Positions 1-12,200 of a stretch of 64,000 bases of DNA are shown here, piece by piece. The position numbers were made by a program, and so were the translations under genes. Position 1 is the first letter of the stretch; every line of letters starts with the position of its first letter. The stretch is from Sphaerisporangium sp039871875 (GTDB taxonomy: Bacteria > Actinomycetota > Actinomycetes > Streptosporangiales > Streptosporangiaceae), in the NCBI RefSeq assembly GCF_039871875.1, contig NZ_JBDPMD010000003.1, positions 248,001 through 312,000 on the forward strand, in the 5' to 3' direction. The notes under the pieces are model-generated. The model was not told the DNA's origin and ran no database searches. It worked only from the letters and a program-made list of their open reading frames with translations.

Positions 1-3000
1 CTGCGTGCCGCCGCCAGCGGCTTGAGCAGCACGGCCCCGACGCCCTCACCCGGCACGTAGCCCCCCGCGTCCTTGCCGAACGCGCGGCAGCGGCCGTCGG
101 GCGACAGGAACCGTCCCTGGGCGAGCTGCAGGTACTTCTGCGGGTGCACGCTCACGTTGACCCCGCCGGCCAGGGCGAGCGTGCACTCGCCGCGGCGCAG
201 GCTCTCGACGGCCATGTGCGCGGCGGTCAGCGAGGAGGAGCAGGAGGTGTCGAGGGCCATGCTCGGGCCGTCGAAGTCGAAGGTGTAGGAGACGCGGTTG
301 GCGATGGAGGCGTGCATGGCCAGCGGGGCGACGCCGCCTTCCCCGCCTTCGACGAGCTGGTAGTGGTTCCACATCACGCCGGCGAACACGCCGACGTTCT
401 CGCCGGTCAGGGCGTCCGGCGGGTAGCCGGCGTCCTCCAGGGCGTGCCAGCAGGTCTGCAGGAACAGGCGTTCCTGGGGGTCCATCCGCTCGGCGTCGCG
501 CCGGGAGACGCCGAAGAACGCCCGGTCGAAGCGGTCCACGCCGTCGAGGAAGCCGCCCCATCTGCCGTAGGTCCGGCCCGCGCGGTCCTGGTCGGGGTCG
601 TAGTAGGCGTCGTGGTCCCAGCGGTCCGCGGGCACCTCGGTGACGCAGTCGCGGCCCTCGGCGAGGTTGCGCCAGAAGGTGTCCAGGTCGGGGGCCTGCG
701 GGTACCGCCCGGCCAGGCCGATCACCGCGATGGCGTCCTCGTCCGGTTCGTCGCGCTCGTCCGCTTCCATCTCACTGGGGGCGGGCAGCAGGCTGGAGAC
801 GCGGTCCTCGTCGCCGTGCAGGACGACGAAGCCCGGGCCGCCGCCGGCCAGGCCGCGGGTCAGCACCGTGAGGGCGTCGGCGGTGGGCAGCGGGGTGAGG
901 CCGGTGGCCTGGCGTGAGCGGTCCAGGGCGGCGGCGTCGATGCGCATGCCGCCGTCCGCCCAGTACGGCCAGCCGATGGCGAGGGTCGTGCCCCGCCGGC
1001 CGGGCCGCGCGTCGCGCCACCGGGCGAAGGACTCCAGGTAGGCGTTGGCGTAGGCGTAGGCGGACTGGCCCGGGTTGGGCAGGGTCGCGGCGAGCGACGA
1101 GAAGATCAGGAAGAAGTCCAGGTCGTCGTCCTCGGTGGCGGCGTCGAGGTTGGCCACGCCGCGGGTCTTCGGCGCCAGCACGGCCTCGACGTCCCCGGGC
1201 TCCTGCCGGAAGTACAGTCCGTCGCGCTGCACGCCCGCGCAGTGGACGACGCCGTCGATCCGGCCGTACCGGTCCCGCGCCTCGGCCAGGGCGCGCTGCA
1301 CCTCGTCCGGCTTCGTGATGTCGGTGCCGGTCGAACGGCTGAGCACGACGGGGCGGGCGTCGTAGTGGCTTTCCAGGTGCCCGGCGAGGAGCCCGCCGAT
1401 GCCGCCCGCGCCACCGGCGATCACGTAGACGCCGCCCTGCCTGATCGGGACGGCGCCCTCGGCGAGGTCGTGCTCGACCCAGCGGCGCACCAGGCGGGCG
1501 CCGTTCTCGTACCGGACCGCGGGTTCGGAGGAGGTGTCGCGCAGGGCCTTCGCGAGGTCGCCCGCGGCGGCCTGGACGCTGCGGCAGCGCAGCACGGGGG
1601 TCTCCGCCGAGATTGTGCGGGCGAGCGCGCCTGCCGCGTCCCCGGCGGGGCCGCCCTCGTGTGCGAAGGTCAGGGTCACGGGGTGCTGCGGCTTCGTGCC
1701 GATGATCGCGCCGGCGAGGGCCCAGATCTTCAGGCACACGTCGGTGGCGTCGTCGCCGGGGGTGGCGGCGAGCACGAAGTGACGCGGGCCTCTTTCCGCG
1801 AGGTCGGCGAGCAGGCGGGCCGTCTGGCCGCGGTCGCGGGCGTCGAGGCGGTAGGCCCGGTCGCCCGTCTTCTCGAAGTCCTCGGCCTGCTCGACCCGGA
1901 CGACGGTGCCGGACGGCAGGTCCGCCGACCCGGCGATGACGACGAGCTCGCCCGGGTCGTCGTCTTCCTGTGCGGGCTCGGGCACCCAGACCTCGCGGTA
2001 CGCGACCGTGCGCTCCCGGCCGGACGGCCGCGGCGCCTCGGCGGGGGCGTTCACGGGCCCGGCCTCGGCCAGGCCCTCGTAGGTCTCGGACAGGTGCGCG
2101 GCCAGGCTGTCGATGTCGCTGTACTCGAACAGCAGCGTCGGGTAGAGCCCCTGGCCGACGAACCGCTCCAGCTCCTCGCTGAGGCGGACGAGCGTGACCG
2201 AGTCCAGGCCGAGGTCGTAGAAGCCCTGGTCGGTCGGCACCTCGGCGGAGGGCCGGCCGAGACGCTCCGCGACCATCTCCCGCAGGCGCGCGACCAGAGC
2301 CTTGGGCGCGGCCGGCTCGCCGTCCGCGCGGGTGCCGTCCTGGCTGGTCCCGGGTTCCCCGGGCTCCCCGGACTCGACGACGAGGAGCTTCTCCATCAGC
2401 CCGGGGAACCTGATCCGCTTGCACGACAGGCCGGTGAACCCGGCGACGAAGCGGCCCCGCACGTCGTACAGGCCGTAGTCGTTGGTGATGACGTCACCCG
2501 AGGGGGCGAGCGTCTCAGGGGCCCGCGCGTACACGTAGAAGGCCTGGCCGAGGCGCCGGGGGGCACGGAACTCGCGGACGTAGACGGGGATGAACGGCTC
2601 CTCACCCGATGCCTTCGTCTGGCCGAGGCCCGCGATGGTGGAGGCGTCGAGGGCGGCCGGGTGCAGGTGGAAACGTTCGTGGCCCGGCTCGGGGGCGGCG
2701 AGGCGCAGCTCGGCGAGCAGGCTGCCGCGGCCGTGGTGGAGGCGGCCGGCGCACTTCATGGCGTCGCCGTGCCGGATGTCCTCGGCCCTGGCGCGGGCGT
2801 ACAGGTCCTCCATGTCGCCCACGCGCCCGGCGGCCGCCTTCAGCGCGGGCGGGTCGATGGGGGCGGGCTCCGGGTCGTCGGTGAGGACGAGCTTGCCGAT
2901 GAGGTTCCTGCGCCACGGCGACAGCGGGGTGCCGTCCCTCACCCAGCGGCTCTCGGCCTCCACCTCGTGCTCGCCGCCGCGCGGCTCGCCCACGGTGACG

Positions 3001-3218
3001 CGCAGCTCGCGGTCGGCGTCCTCCTTGGTGGCGACGGCCTCGGTGAACAGCACCTCGCGGAGCACGGCGCGGCCGGGGTCCCACCCGGCGGCGGCCAGCG
3101 TGCGGTAGACGATGTCGAAGAACACCACGCCGGGCATGACGGACACTCCGTGCACGCGGTGGTTGCGCATGATGAAGTCGGAGTGCGTGAGCAAGGTCTG
3201 ACTTTCGATCGCCGGCAT
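1..3218 (-). CDS. trans-AT polyketide synthase, DH-ACP-KR-KS (partial, runs off left edge)
   Basis: This modular PKS is read from an ATG at 3218, preceded by GAAGGGG and only 4 nt after the stop of the upstream megasynthase. About 1072 residues lie in the window and the frame is open to the left edge. Domains in order: dehydratase, residues about 10-280 (H20xxxG24xxxxP29 present); ACP, about 305-385 (GLDS, Ser near 338); ketoreductase, about 430-790 (Rossmann GGAGGIGG near 598, with Ser-Tyr-Asn residues near 700-716); KS from about 826 (CSSS near 991). No AT is present, which fits a trans-AT system loaded by the AT-ER protein at 17268-19493. In the DH, the usual DxxxQ/H motif reads D191-A-S-T-I195, so the helper Gln/His is missing. 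The order DH-ACP-KR, with the ACP before the KR, is unusual and is one I associate with leinamycin-type synthases. The KS that feeds this DH ends the preceding protein, so one module is split between two polypeptides. Confidence 0.9.
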   Translation of the reverse strand, partial: MPAIESQTLLTHSDFIMRNHRVHGVSVMPGVVFFDIVYRTLAAAGWDPGRAVLREVLFTEAVATKEDADRELRVTVGEPRGGEHEVEAESRWVRDGTPLSPWRRNLIGKLVLTDDPEPAPIDPPALKAAAGRVGDMEDLYARARAEDIRHGDAMKCAGRLHHGRGSLLAELRLAAPEPGHERFHLHPAALDASTIAGLGQTKASGEEPFIPVYVREFRAPRRLGQAFYVYARAPETLAPSGDVITNDYGLYDVRGRFVAGFTGLSCKRIRFPGLMEKLLVVESGEPGEPGTSQDGTRADGEPAAPKALVARLREMVAERLGRPSAEVPTDQGFYDLGLDSVTLVRLSEELERFVGQGLYPTLLFEYSDIDSLAAHLSETYEGLAEAGPVNAPAEAPRPSGRERTVAYREVWVPEPAQEDDDPGELVVIAGSADLPSGTVVRVEQAEDFEKTGDRAYRLDARDRGQTARLLADLAERGPRHFVLAATPGDDATDVCLKIWALAGAIIGTKPQHPVTLTFAHEGGPAGDAAGALARTISAETPVLRCRSVQAAAGDLAKALRDTSSEPAVRYENGARLVRRWVEHDLAEGAVPIRQGGVYVIAGGAGGIGGLLAGHLESHYDARPVVLSRSTGTDITKPDEVQRALAEARDRYGRIDGVVHCAGVQRDGLYFRQEPGDVEAVLAPKTRGVANLDAATEDDDLDFFLIFSSLAATLPNPGQSAYAYANAYLESFARWRDARPGRRGTTLAIGWPYWADGGMRIDAAALDRSRQATGLTPLPTADALTVLTRGLAGGGPGFVVLHGDEDRVSSLLPAPSEMEADERDEPDEDAIAVIGLAGRYPQAPDLDTFWRNLAEGRDCVTEVPADRWDHDAYYDPDQDRAGRTYGRWGGFLDGVDRFDRAFFGVSRRDAERMDPQERLFLQTCWHALEDAGYPPDALTGENVGVFAGVMWNHYQLVEGGEGGVAPLAMHASIANRVSYTFDFDGPSMALDTSCSSSLTAAHMAVESLRRGECTLALAGGVNVSVHPQKYLQLAQGRFLSPDGRCRAFGKDAGGYVPGEGVGAVLLKPLAAAR

Positions 3219-3222
3219 GTGT

Positions 3223-6200
3223 TCAGGCACCCCTTCTCGCTCGGTCGCCGTTCGTCGTGAGTTCGAGGTCGAGGATCGAGAGCGGCCGGTGCGGCGGGCC
3301 CGCCTCACGGGTCCCCTCGGGCGCCGTCCGCGCGGCGGGCACGGACGTGCCGGGCCGCTCCGTCCGCTCGGGCCGCTCCGTCCGCTCGGGCTGCTCCGTC
3401 CGTCCGGGCCGCTCCGTCCTCTCGGACTTGTCGAGCCACAGTCGCCTGCGGGTGAAGACCGGGGCGGGCTTCGGCTCGCGTGGAGGTGGCGCGCCGTCGC
3501 GTGCGCCCGGCGGGAGCTCGCTCACGATCAGGTGGGCGTTGGTGCCGCCCAGGCCGAACGAGCTCACGCCCGCGACGCGCCGGCGTCCCGTCGCGGGCCA
3601 GTCCCGGGTCTCGGTGGCGGGGTAGAACGGGGAGGAGGCGAAGTCGAACCGCGGGTTCGGGTTCTCGCACGCGAGCGTCGCGGGGATCCGGCCCGTCTCC
3701 ACGGCGAGCGCCGCCTTGAGCAGGCCGGGGACGCCGGCGGCGGTCAGGGTGTGGCCGATGTTCGTCTTGACGCTGCCGATGGCGCAGACGCCGGTCTCCG
3801 AGGTGGTCTCGCGGAACACCTCGGTCAGGGCGCGCAGCTCGATCGGGTCGCCGATCAGCGTGCCGGTGCCGTGCGCCTCGATCAGCCCGATGTCCCTGGC
3901 GGTCCGGCCCGCGTCCGCCAGCGCCCGCCGGACGACCTCGGCCTGGGCCTTCGGGTTCGGGGTGGTGATCCCCATGGTGTGCCCGTCGTTGTTCACCGCG
4001 ACGGCCTCGATGACCGCGTGGACGCGGTCCCCGTCGGCGAGCGCCGCCGCGAGCGGCTTGAGCAGCACGACACCGCAGCCCTCGCCCGGGACGAACCCGT
4101 CGGCGCTCGCGTCGAACGTGTGGCACCGTCCCGTCGGCGACAGGGCCTTCGCCGCGCTGAGCTGCAGGTAGTCGTTCTCGTCCAGCAGCACCTCGACGCC
4201 GCCGGCGAACGCGAGCTCGGCCTCCCCCGCCAGCAGGCTGTTGCAGGCCAGCTTGACGCTGACGAGCGCGGAGGAGCAGGCGCTGTCCACGACGAGGTTG
4301 GGGCCGCGCAGGTCGAAGTGGTGGGCCACTCTGGCGGCGATGAAGTTCTGGTCCGCGGCCAGACCGCCCGGGCGGACGCCGGCGCGGCGGCCGTAGTCCG
4401 ACATGCGGGCGCCCATGAAGACACCGAGGTGGCGTCCGCGCAGCTCCGCGTGGTCGTAGCCGGCGTCGCTGATCGCTGTGGCGCAGCACTCCAGGACGAG
4501 TCGGATCGCGGGGTCCAGGCCGCGGGCCTCGTCGTCGCTCATCCCGAAGTAGCCGGGATCGAAGTCCTCGATGCCGTCGACGAAGGCACCCCACTTGCTG
4601 ATGCTGCGTCCCACCTGGGGCTCTGGGGCGTACAGCGTCCGGTGGTCCCAGCGGGACCGCGGGACCTCACGCACGGCGCTGCGGGCCGCCAGGAGGTTGC
4701 CGAGGAAGGTGGCGATGTCGGGGGCGTCGGGGAGGCGGCAGGCCATGCCGATGATCGCGACCTTGCCTGTGGTGTCCATGCCTGCCTGGGGTCGCGCCTC
4801 GGGGGCCGGGGCGGGCTTGTCCTCGGTCTCCACCGCAGTGGGCTCGTGGAGGCCGAGGTGGTCACGCAGCCGGTCGAGGGTCGGGTGGTCCAGCAGGGTG
4901 GACGGGTCCAGGCTGCGGCCGGTCCTTTCCTCGATGCGCTGGACCAGTTCGGCGAGCATCACGGACTCGACGCCCATGTCGCCGAACTCCATCGTGGGGT
5001 CGAGGGCGTCCGGGGGGATGCCCAGGGTTCTGGAGAAGAGGTCGGTGAGCCAGTCCTCGTCCTGGGTTCGGCGCCGGGGCTTCGCGGGGGCCTTGGTCGC
5101 GGTGACCGTGAGCAGTGTGTCGGGGTCGTCGAGGGGCTCGGTCTGCGGGGGGCAGGGGACGATCGTGGCGCCGTCCGGCAGTGCCAGCACACGGTCCAGC
5201 ACGCGGAGGCCGTCCTCGTCGCCGAGGGTCGCTATGCCGTAGGGGGCGCAGGGGTTGGGGGCACCCTTGGCGCCGCCGGACTCGTGCCACTGGGGCCAGT
5301 CGACGGAGCGGAACTCCTGGTGGCCGGAACGGTTCCGGTAGCCGGTGTAGAGGTCCATGAAGGTGTTCGCGGCGGCGTAGTCGGAGACGCCGGCGGCCAG
5401 GCGGGGGACGGCGGCGCTGATGGAGGAGAACGTCACGAAGAACGTGAGCCGGTCCGTGGCGCAGGCTTGGGCGAGGATCTCCAGGCCGGTGGTCTTGGGG
5501 GCCAGGACCGTTTCTATGTCGTGTTTGTCCTTGTGGGCCAGGGAGGGGCGGCCGCGGCTGCCCCGGCCGGCGCAGTGGACCACACCGGCTACGGCGCCCA
5601 GTTCGCCGCGCACTGATGCCAGGAAGTGGTCGATGGCGGTTCTGTCGGTGAGCGGGCCGGTGTGGACCATCACCTGTGTTCCGGCCTGCTCCAGTGCGGC
5701 GATGGCTTCTTCCTGGTCGGGGGACTGGAGGGGGCGCTCGCCCAGCAGGGCCAGCTTCCTCGCGCCTCTCGTCACCAGGTGCTGTGCCACTCGTGCTCCG
5801 AGGCCTCGGGTGCCGCCGGTCACGACGTAGACGGCGCCGGGGTCCAGGGCCGGGACGGCGTGGGGGGCGGTCAGGGGGCGCAGTGCGGGGCGGTGGCGCT
5901 GACCGTTCCGGTGGCAGATCTCGGTGTACGGGGCTCGGGTGGCGGCTTCGGCGAGGATGGCCCTGGTGTCCGGCTCGTCGATGTCCAGGACGGTCGCGGC
6001 CACACCCGCGAACTCGGTCGAGATCATGCGGACGAAGGACGCCATCCGGGCACCCGCGAGGCTGGGCCGGGGACCGTCCAGGTCGAGCACGCCTCGGGTC
6101 ACGTGGAGCACTCGCAGGTCGGCTCGTCCTCCGAGGGCTCGCCGCAGCAGTTCCAGCCGGTCGAGCTCCTCGGTGGGGGTCGATCGTCCAAGGTCACACA

Positions 6201-9200
6201 GGTCGATCCAGCCCACGAGGTCGGCGGGCAGCTCGACCCCCGGTCCAGGGTCGTCCACCAGGACGACCCTGTCGCGGCCCAGGGCACCGGCCAATTCGTC
6301 CGCCAGTCCCCGGGACTCCTCGGTGAACAGGCAGAGGACACTGCCGGGAGCGTCGATCCCGTACCCGCTGAACTCTCCGGCCTCGACCCAGCTCTTCACA
6401 TACAGCGGGATCTCCACGTCCTCCCGCCCGCCGTCCAGACCGGTCCCCCGCCGCACGACGGCGCCGGATTCGCCGTACCACGTCCCGCCGTCCCGGCGCC
6501 GAAGAGCGGATGCCTCCCCGACGGGCGGAGCGACGCGCTCCGCGCTGCGCGGACCCACGTCCGACGCGACGCCGTTCCCGGTGGACGGAGCGGCACGCTC
6601 CGCGCTCCGCGCGCCAACGGCCGGCGCGACGCTCTCCCCGGCGGACGGAGCGGCGTGCTCCGTGTCGTGCGGTTCCGCGGTCGGTGTGGTGGGGGTGGGG
6701 AGCCAGCAGTGCATGCGGGTGAAGGGGTAGGTGGGCAAGGGGACGATCTGGGCCTCGGGGGGGCGGCGGGTTTCCCAGTTCACGTGGCCGCCGGTGGTCC
6801 AGTGGTGGGCCAGGGTGGGGAGGTCGGGTGGGGTGGTCTGCCAGGAGGAGGGCTCTTGGCCGTCGTTTCCTGTGGTGGCGCGGCCTTGTATGGCGGGGGT
6901 GGGGGCGCCTTGGGTGAAGCGGGTCAGATGGTCGATGAGTTCGTCGTGGGTGGAGACGATGAGGGCCAGGCGTTCGCGCAGGGGCTCGCGGCCTACCTGG
7001 AGGGTGTAGGCGATGTCGCGCAGGGACGGGGACTGGTCGTCGTGCGTGCGCAGGAGGTGGGTGGCCAGTTCGCCGGCGGAGAGGCCGGTGGAGGCCTGGC
7101 CGGAGGCTATGCGGCGGAGTTCCTGCAGCAAGGCGGCGGGGTCGGACGGGGGGTGGTCGCGGCGCAGGTGGTCGGCCAAGCGGGTGCAGACGGCCTGGAG
7201 GCGGTTCTCGTCGCGGGCGGAGAGGACGATCAGTTGGGGGTGGCCGTCGGGGGTGGGGGCCGGGCGGGGGGTGGGGATGTGTTCTTCGATGACGGCGTGG
7301 GCGATGGTGCCGCCGGCGCCGAAGGAGCTCAGGGCGGCGCGGCGGGGGGTGCCGTCGGAGGGCTCGGTCCAGGGGGTCAGGTGGCGTTGGAGGCGGAAGG
7401 GGATCTCGTCCCAGTCGATGTTGGGGTTGAGGGTCTCGGCGTGCAGGCTGGGGGCCAGCTTGCCGTGGCGGAGCTGGAGGACGATCTTGGTGAGGCCGGC
7501 TATGGCGGCGGCGGGTTCGCCGTGGCCGAAGTTGGACTTGATGGAGCCGATGGGGATGCTGCCGGGCTTCAGGCCGGCGTCGCCGAAGGCGCGCATCAGG
7601 GCGGCCGCCTCGATGGGGTCGCCGAGGTCGGTGCCGGGGGCGTGGCATTCCACGTAGCCGATGCCGGACGGGGGCACGCCGGCGTCGGCGAGGGCTCTGC
7701 GGACGACCTCGCCCTCCATGGCGGCGCTCGGGACGGCCCAGCCGTTGGTGCGGCCGGTGTGGAGCACGGCGGTGCCTCTGATGACGGCGTGGATGCGGTC
7801 ACCGTCGGCGCGGGCCCTGGACAGGGGCTTGAGCAGGACGGCGCCGGCCATCTCGGCGGGGACGAAACCGTCGCCGCCGGCGCCGAAGCTGCGGCAGACA
7901 CCGTCTCCGGCGGACATCTTCATGCGGTCCTGCTGGATGAACTTGTTCGGGTGCAGGGACAGGTTGACGCCGCCCACGATGGCCGCCTCGCACTCGCCCT
8001 GGCGCAGGGACCGCACGGCGAGGTGCAGGGCGGTGAGGGACGAGGAGCACATCGTGTCGATCGACATGCTGGGGCCGGTGAGGTCCAGGTGGTACGAGAC
8101 CCGGTTGGCGATCCCGGCGGGGGTGGCGCCGGTGTCCTGCGCGGCGCCGCGCAGGGTGTTCTCCACACCGAAGTACGGGTACTCGTTGTGCATCACCCCG
8201 GCGTAGACCGCCACGTGCGAGCCGTGCCGCTCACGCAGCCGCGTCCGGGGGTACCCGGCGTCCTCCAGGGCCTCCCAGACGACTTCGAGGAAGATGCGCT
8301 CCTGCGGGTCCATGAGGGCGGCGTCGCGGGGGGTGATGCCGAACAGGTACGGGTCGAACTCGTCCACGCCGTCGAGGAAGCCGCCGCGCATGATGCCGGC
8401 GGGCCAGCCCTCGCGGACCCGCTCCTCGGGAACGCGCCGGGTCGAGTCACGGCCGGCGGCCAGGTTCTCCCAGAGCGCGTCCAGGTCGGGCGCGTCCGGG
8501 TAGCGGCCCGCGATGCCGATGATCGCGATCCCCTCCCGGAACGGGTCCTCGGCGCCGTCCTGGGCCGGGTGACCGATGCTGCCCTGGGACGGGCGGCCGG
8601 CGCCGTCGTGAGACGGGTCGTCGGCGCCGTCCTGGGACAGGTGTCCGGCGCCGCCCTGCGACGCGTGTCCGGTGCCGCCCTGGGACGCGTGTCCGGTGCT
8701 GCCCTGCGACGGGTGGTCGGCGCCTGTCTGGGACAGGTGTCCGGTGCCGTCCCGGAACCGGTCCTCGGTGCCGTTCCGCGCGGTGTCCCCGGCCGGCACG
8801 GGGCGTGCCGCGGCGGTGACCGCCTGCCGGGACGGCGCCCGACCGGTGTCCGCGGCGACGTCACGCCGGGACGGCGCGGCCGGCGCGCCGGGGGCGCGGC
8901 GGCCGGCGCGGGCCAGGGCCGCGGCGACACCCGCGAGGTCGGTGTGCTCGTAGAAGAGCGTGCGGGAACGTTCCCCTAGGTCCGCGTGCAGGCGGGTGTT
9001 GAGCTGCGTCACCATGAGGGACGTCAGGCCGTACTGCTCCAGCGGCACGTGCTCGCTCAGCCGGCCGGCCGGGATGCCGGACACGTCCGCGTAGACGCTC
9101 TTGAGGTACTCCCGCAGGCCGTGCTCGTTCCCGGCGCCGGGACGCTCCTGCGGCGCCGGCGCTTCCTGGACCTCGGCGCGCGACGGCACGGGCTCGTCGC

Positions 9201-12200
9201 CACGCGTGGGCACCTCGCGGCGCGCGGGCACCTCGCCACGCGCGGGCACCCGGCCGCGGGGGCTCTCGATCCAGTAGGGCTCCGCGGCGAACGGGTACGT
9301 CGGCAGCGGCACCCGGGCGCCGGGCACCGGCCAGTACGGCTCCCAGGCCACTTCCTGCCCGGACGTCCACGCCGCCGCGGCCTCCACCTCGGTGGCCGGC
9401 GGCTCGCCGGAGGCGGTCCGGGGGCTGTCGGCGACGCCGGTGGTCACCGCGTCGTGGTGCTCCCCGGCGAGGAAGGCGCGCAGGGCAGCACGCAGGCCGT
9501 CCACGTCGGTGCAGGTGATCGCGAGCCGGTGGGCCAGGGCGGCGCGGCCCGTCTGGGTGGTGAACGCGATGTCGGCGAGCTCGGGGACCGTCTCCTGGCC
9601 GAGGTGGCCGAGCAGGCGGCGGGCCGAGGCGGCGAGCTGGTCCGCGCCGGCCGCCGACAGCAGCACGGCGTGCGGTTCGCCACCGGCGCGAGCAGGGACG
9701 TACTTCTCGTGCCGCGCGGGTGAGCGCAGCACCGCGTGCGCGTGCGTGCCGGTCGCCCCGAACGCGTTGACCAGGGCGATGCGCGGCTCGTGCTCCCAGG
9801 TGCCGAGCCGGTCGGCGATCTCCACCGCCGTGCCGTCGAGCTCGACCAGCGGGTTCGGGCCGCCGGACACCAGGGTCGGCGCGATCCGTCCATGCCGGAT
9901 CTGCAGCAGGACCTTGGTGAGCTGCGACATGCCGGACGCCGCCTCCAGGTGGCCGATGTTCGGCTTGACGGTGCCGGCCGCGACGGGTTCCTCGCGCTCG
10001 CCGAAGACCTCGGTGAGGGCCTCGACCTCGGCCGCGTCGGCGAGCCCGGCCCCGGCGGCGGCGCATTCGACGTAACAGACGTCCGCGGGGTCCACGCCGG
10101 CCCGGTCCAGGGTCTCCCGCATGGACGCGGCCATGGCGCCGGCGCTCGGCGCGGTGAAACGGCCCGCGTGGCCCGCGTGCGCCGTCCAGGTGGCCTCGAC
10201 GACCCCGTGGACGACGTCACGGTCACGCACGGCGTCGGAGGCCCGGCGCAGCAGCACGGCCCCCGCGCCCTCGCCGACCGTCCAGCCGGGGTTCTCCGCG
10301 TCGAAGGCACGGCCCGCGGGGTTCTCGGCGAGCAGGCCGAGCCCGGCGAGCACACCTGTGTGGTAGTCGTCGGCGACGAGGTTGACCCCGCCGACCACGG
10401 CCGCGTCGCACTCGCCGCGCCGCAGGCTCTCCGCGGCCAGGTGCAGGGCGGTGAGGGACGACGAGCACGAGGTGTCCACCGCGATGCTCGGGCCGGTGAA
10501 GCCGAAGAAGTGGGAGATGCGGTTGGCGGTCTCCGAGGAGGTGGCGGAGACGACGGCGTCGCCGCCCTCGCGCCAGGCGGCGGCCCCGGCGTGCTGGTAG
10601 TCGTGCCACATCGCGCCGACGAAGACCCCCACCCGGGGCGCGGCGCGGCGCAGGGACGCGGCGGTGTGGCCGGCGTCCTCCAGGCACTCCCACACGCTGT
10701 GCAGCAGCAGCCGCAGTTGCGGGTCGAGCGTCTCGGCCTCGCGCGGCGCGATGTGGAACAGCAGGCTGTCGAACCGGTCGATGTGGTCCAGGTAGCCGCC
10801 GGGCACGCCGCCGCCGCGCGGGCCCGCGCCGATCGCGGAGACCCCCTCGGTGAGGTTGCGCCAGAAGCCGTCCAGGTCCTCGGCGCCGGGGTAGCGCCCG
10901 GCCAGCCCGATGATCGCGACACCCTCGCGGGGGCGGTCGGCCGCCGGGGCGGCCCGCCCCGTGAACATCGGCGTCTCGCCGGTCCCGGGGGCGCGCATGG
11001 CGAACCGCGCGGGGCCGCCGAGGAAGGCCTGGAGGAACCGGTGGCCGTCGTCCAGCGCCAGCCGCTCCCGCAGGGGCGTGAAGGCGACGTCGCCGACGGG
11101 GCACAGGCCGATGCCGCACGCCGCCTGGCCGGACATCAGGAGCTGGCCCATGTACCCGGCCTCAAGGGTGAGGTAGCGCAGGCTCTGCTCGGCGTACAGG
11201 GGCTCGATGCCCTTGGTCTGGCCGACGAGGTACAGGCTGAAGCCGGCCTGGTCGTACAGCGGGCGGTTGTAGACGAAGTGCAGGGACCTTCCGGGGTCCG
11301 GGCGGTCGTCGAGGAGCTGGAGCACGTGCTCGCGGGGGTTGTAGTAGTAGACGCCCTCGGCGATCCCGTCCACCGCGCCGCGCTTCACCTGCACGTAGAC
11401 CTGCACGGCGTAGGTGTCGCCCGCGGACGGGTACAGGTGCCGCTCGCGCCCGCCGACGGTGGCCTCGCGGAGCAGCCCGAGGAGCTTGCAGAACGAGCGG
11501 TACGGGATGCCGCCCGCCGCGAACTCGCGGGTGCTGGCCCGCCAGGCGTAGTGCTCGTCCGCCACCTCCGGCCGGTCCAGGCGGATGACGCTGGCGGTCG
11601 GCTCCAGGGGGCGCAGGTTCCAGGCGGCCTCCTTGAAGCGTGCCCGGTCGTCGGGCGAGAAGAACTCGACCTCACCGGGGCCGTCCTGCGGCGCGGGGCG
11701 TGCGGCCTGGTCCTCGGCCTGGCCTCCCGCCTCGTCACCGGCCTTGTCACCGGCCTTGTCACCGGCCTTGTCACCGGCCGAGGCGGGGGCCGGCTCGCGC
11801 AGCTCCTGGGCCGGCCTTTCGGAGTGCTCCGGCTGAGGGGCCGCCGCCGGCCGGGCGGCGGCCGGCTGGGCGGGCCGGTCGCCGGGGAGGGCGCCGGCCA
11901 CGACGGCCGCGATGGCGTTGACGGTGGGCTCGTCGAGCAGGGACGAGACCGGCACCCGGCGGCCGTGCTTCTTCCGCAGGGCCTTGGAGACCTGGACCAT
12001 GGTGAACGACGTCGCGCCCTGGTCCCACAGGTCCGCGCCGGGGTCGATCTCAGGGACCGCCAGCAGGTCGGCGAACAGCGCCGATATCTCCGCGACCAGT
12101 TCAGGTGAGGGCTCCGGCCCGGCGGGCCCGGACGTGGCGGCGGGCTCGGGGCCGGCTTCCGGCTCGGAGGGGGTGGGGTCGCCGGTCAGCGGCCAGGGCA

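Noticed and set aside
46..2424. Arg/Pro-rich minus-strand frames at 46-561 and 772-2424
   Set aside because: They lie in shifted frames of the partial PKS gene; the in-frame reading gives recognisable DH, ACP, KR and KS motifs, while these give only biased composition.
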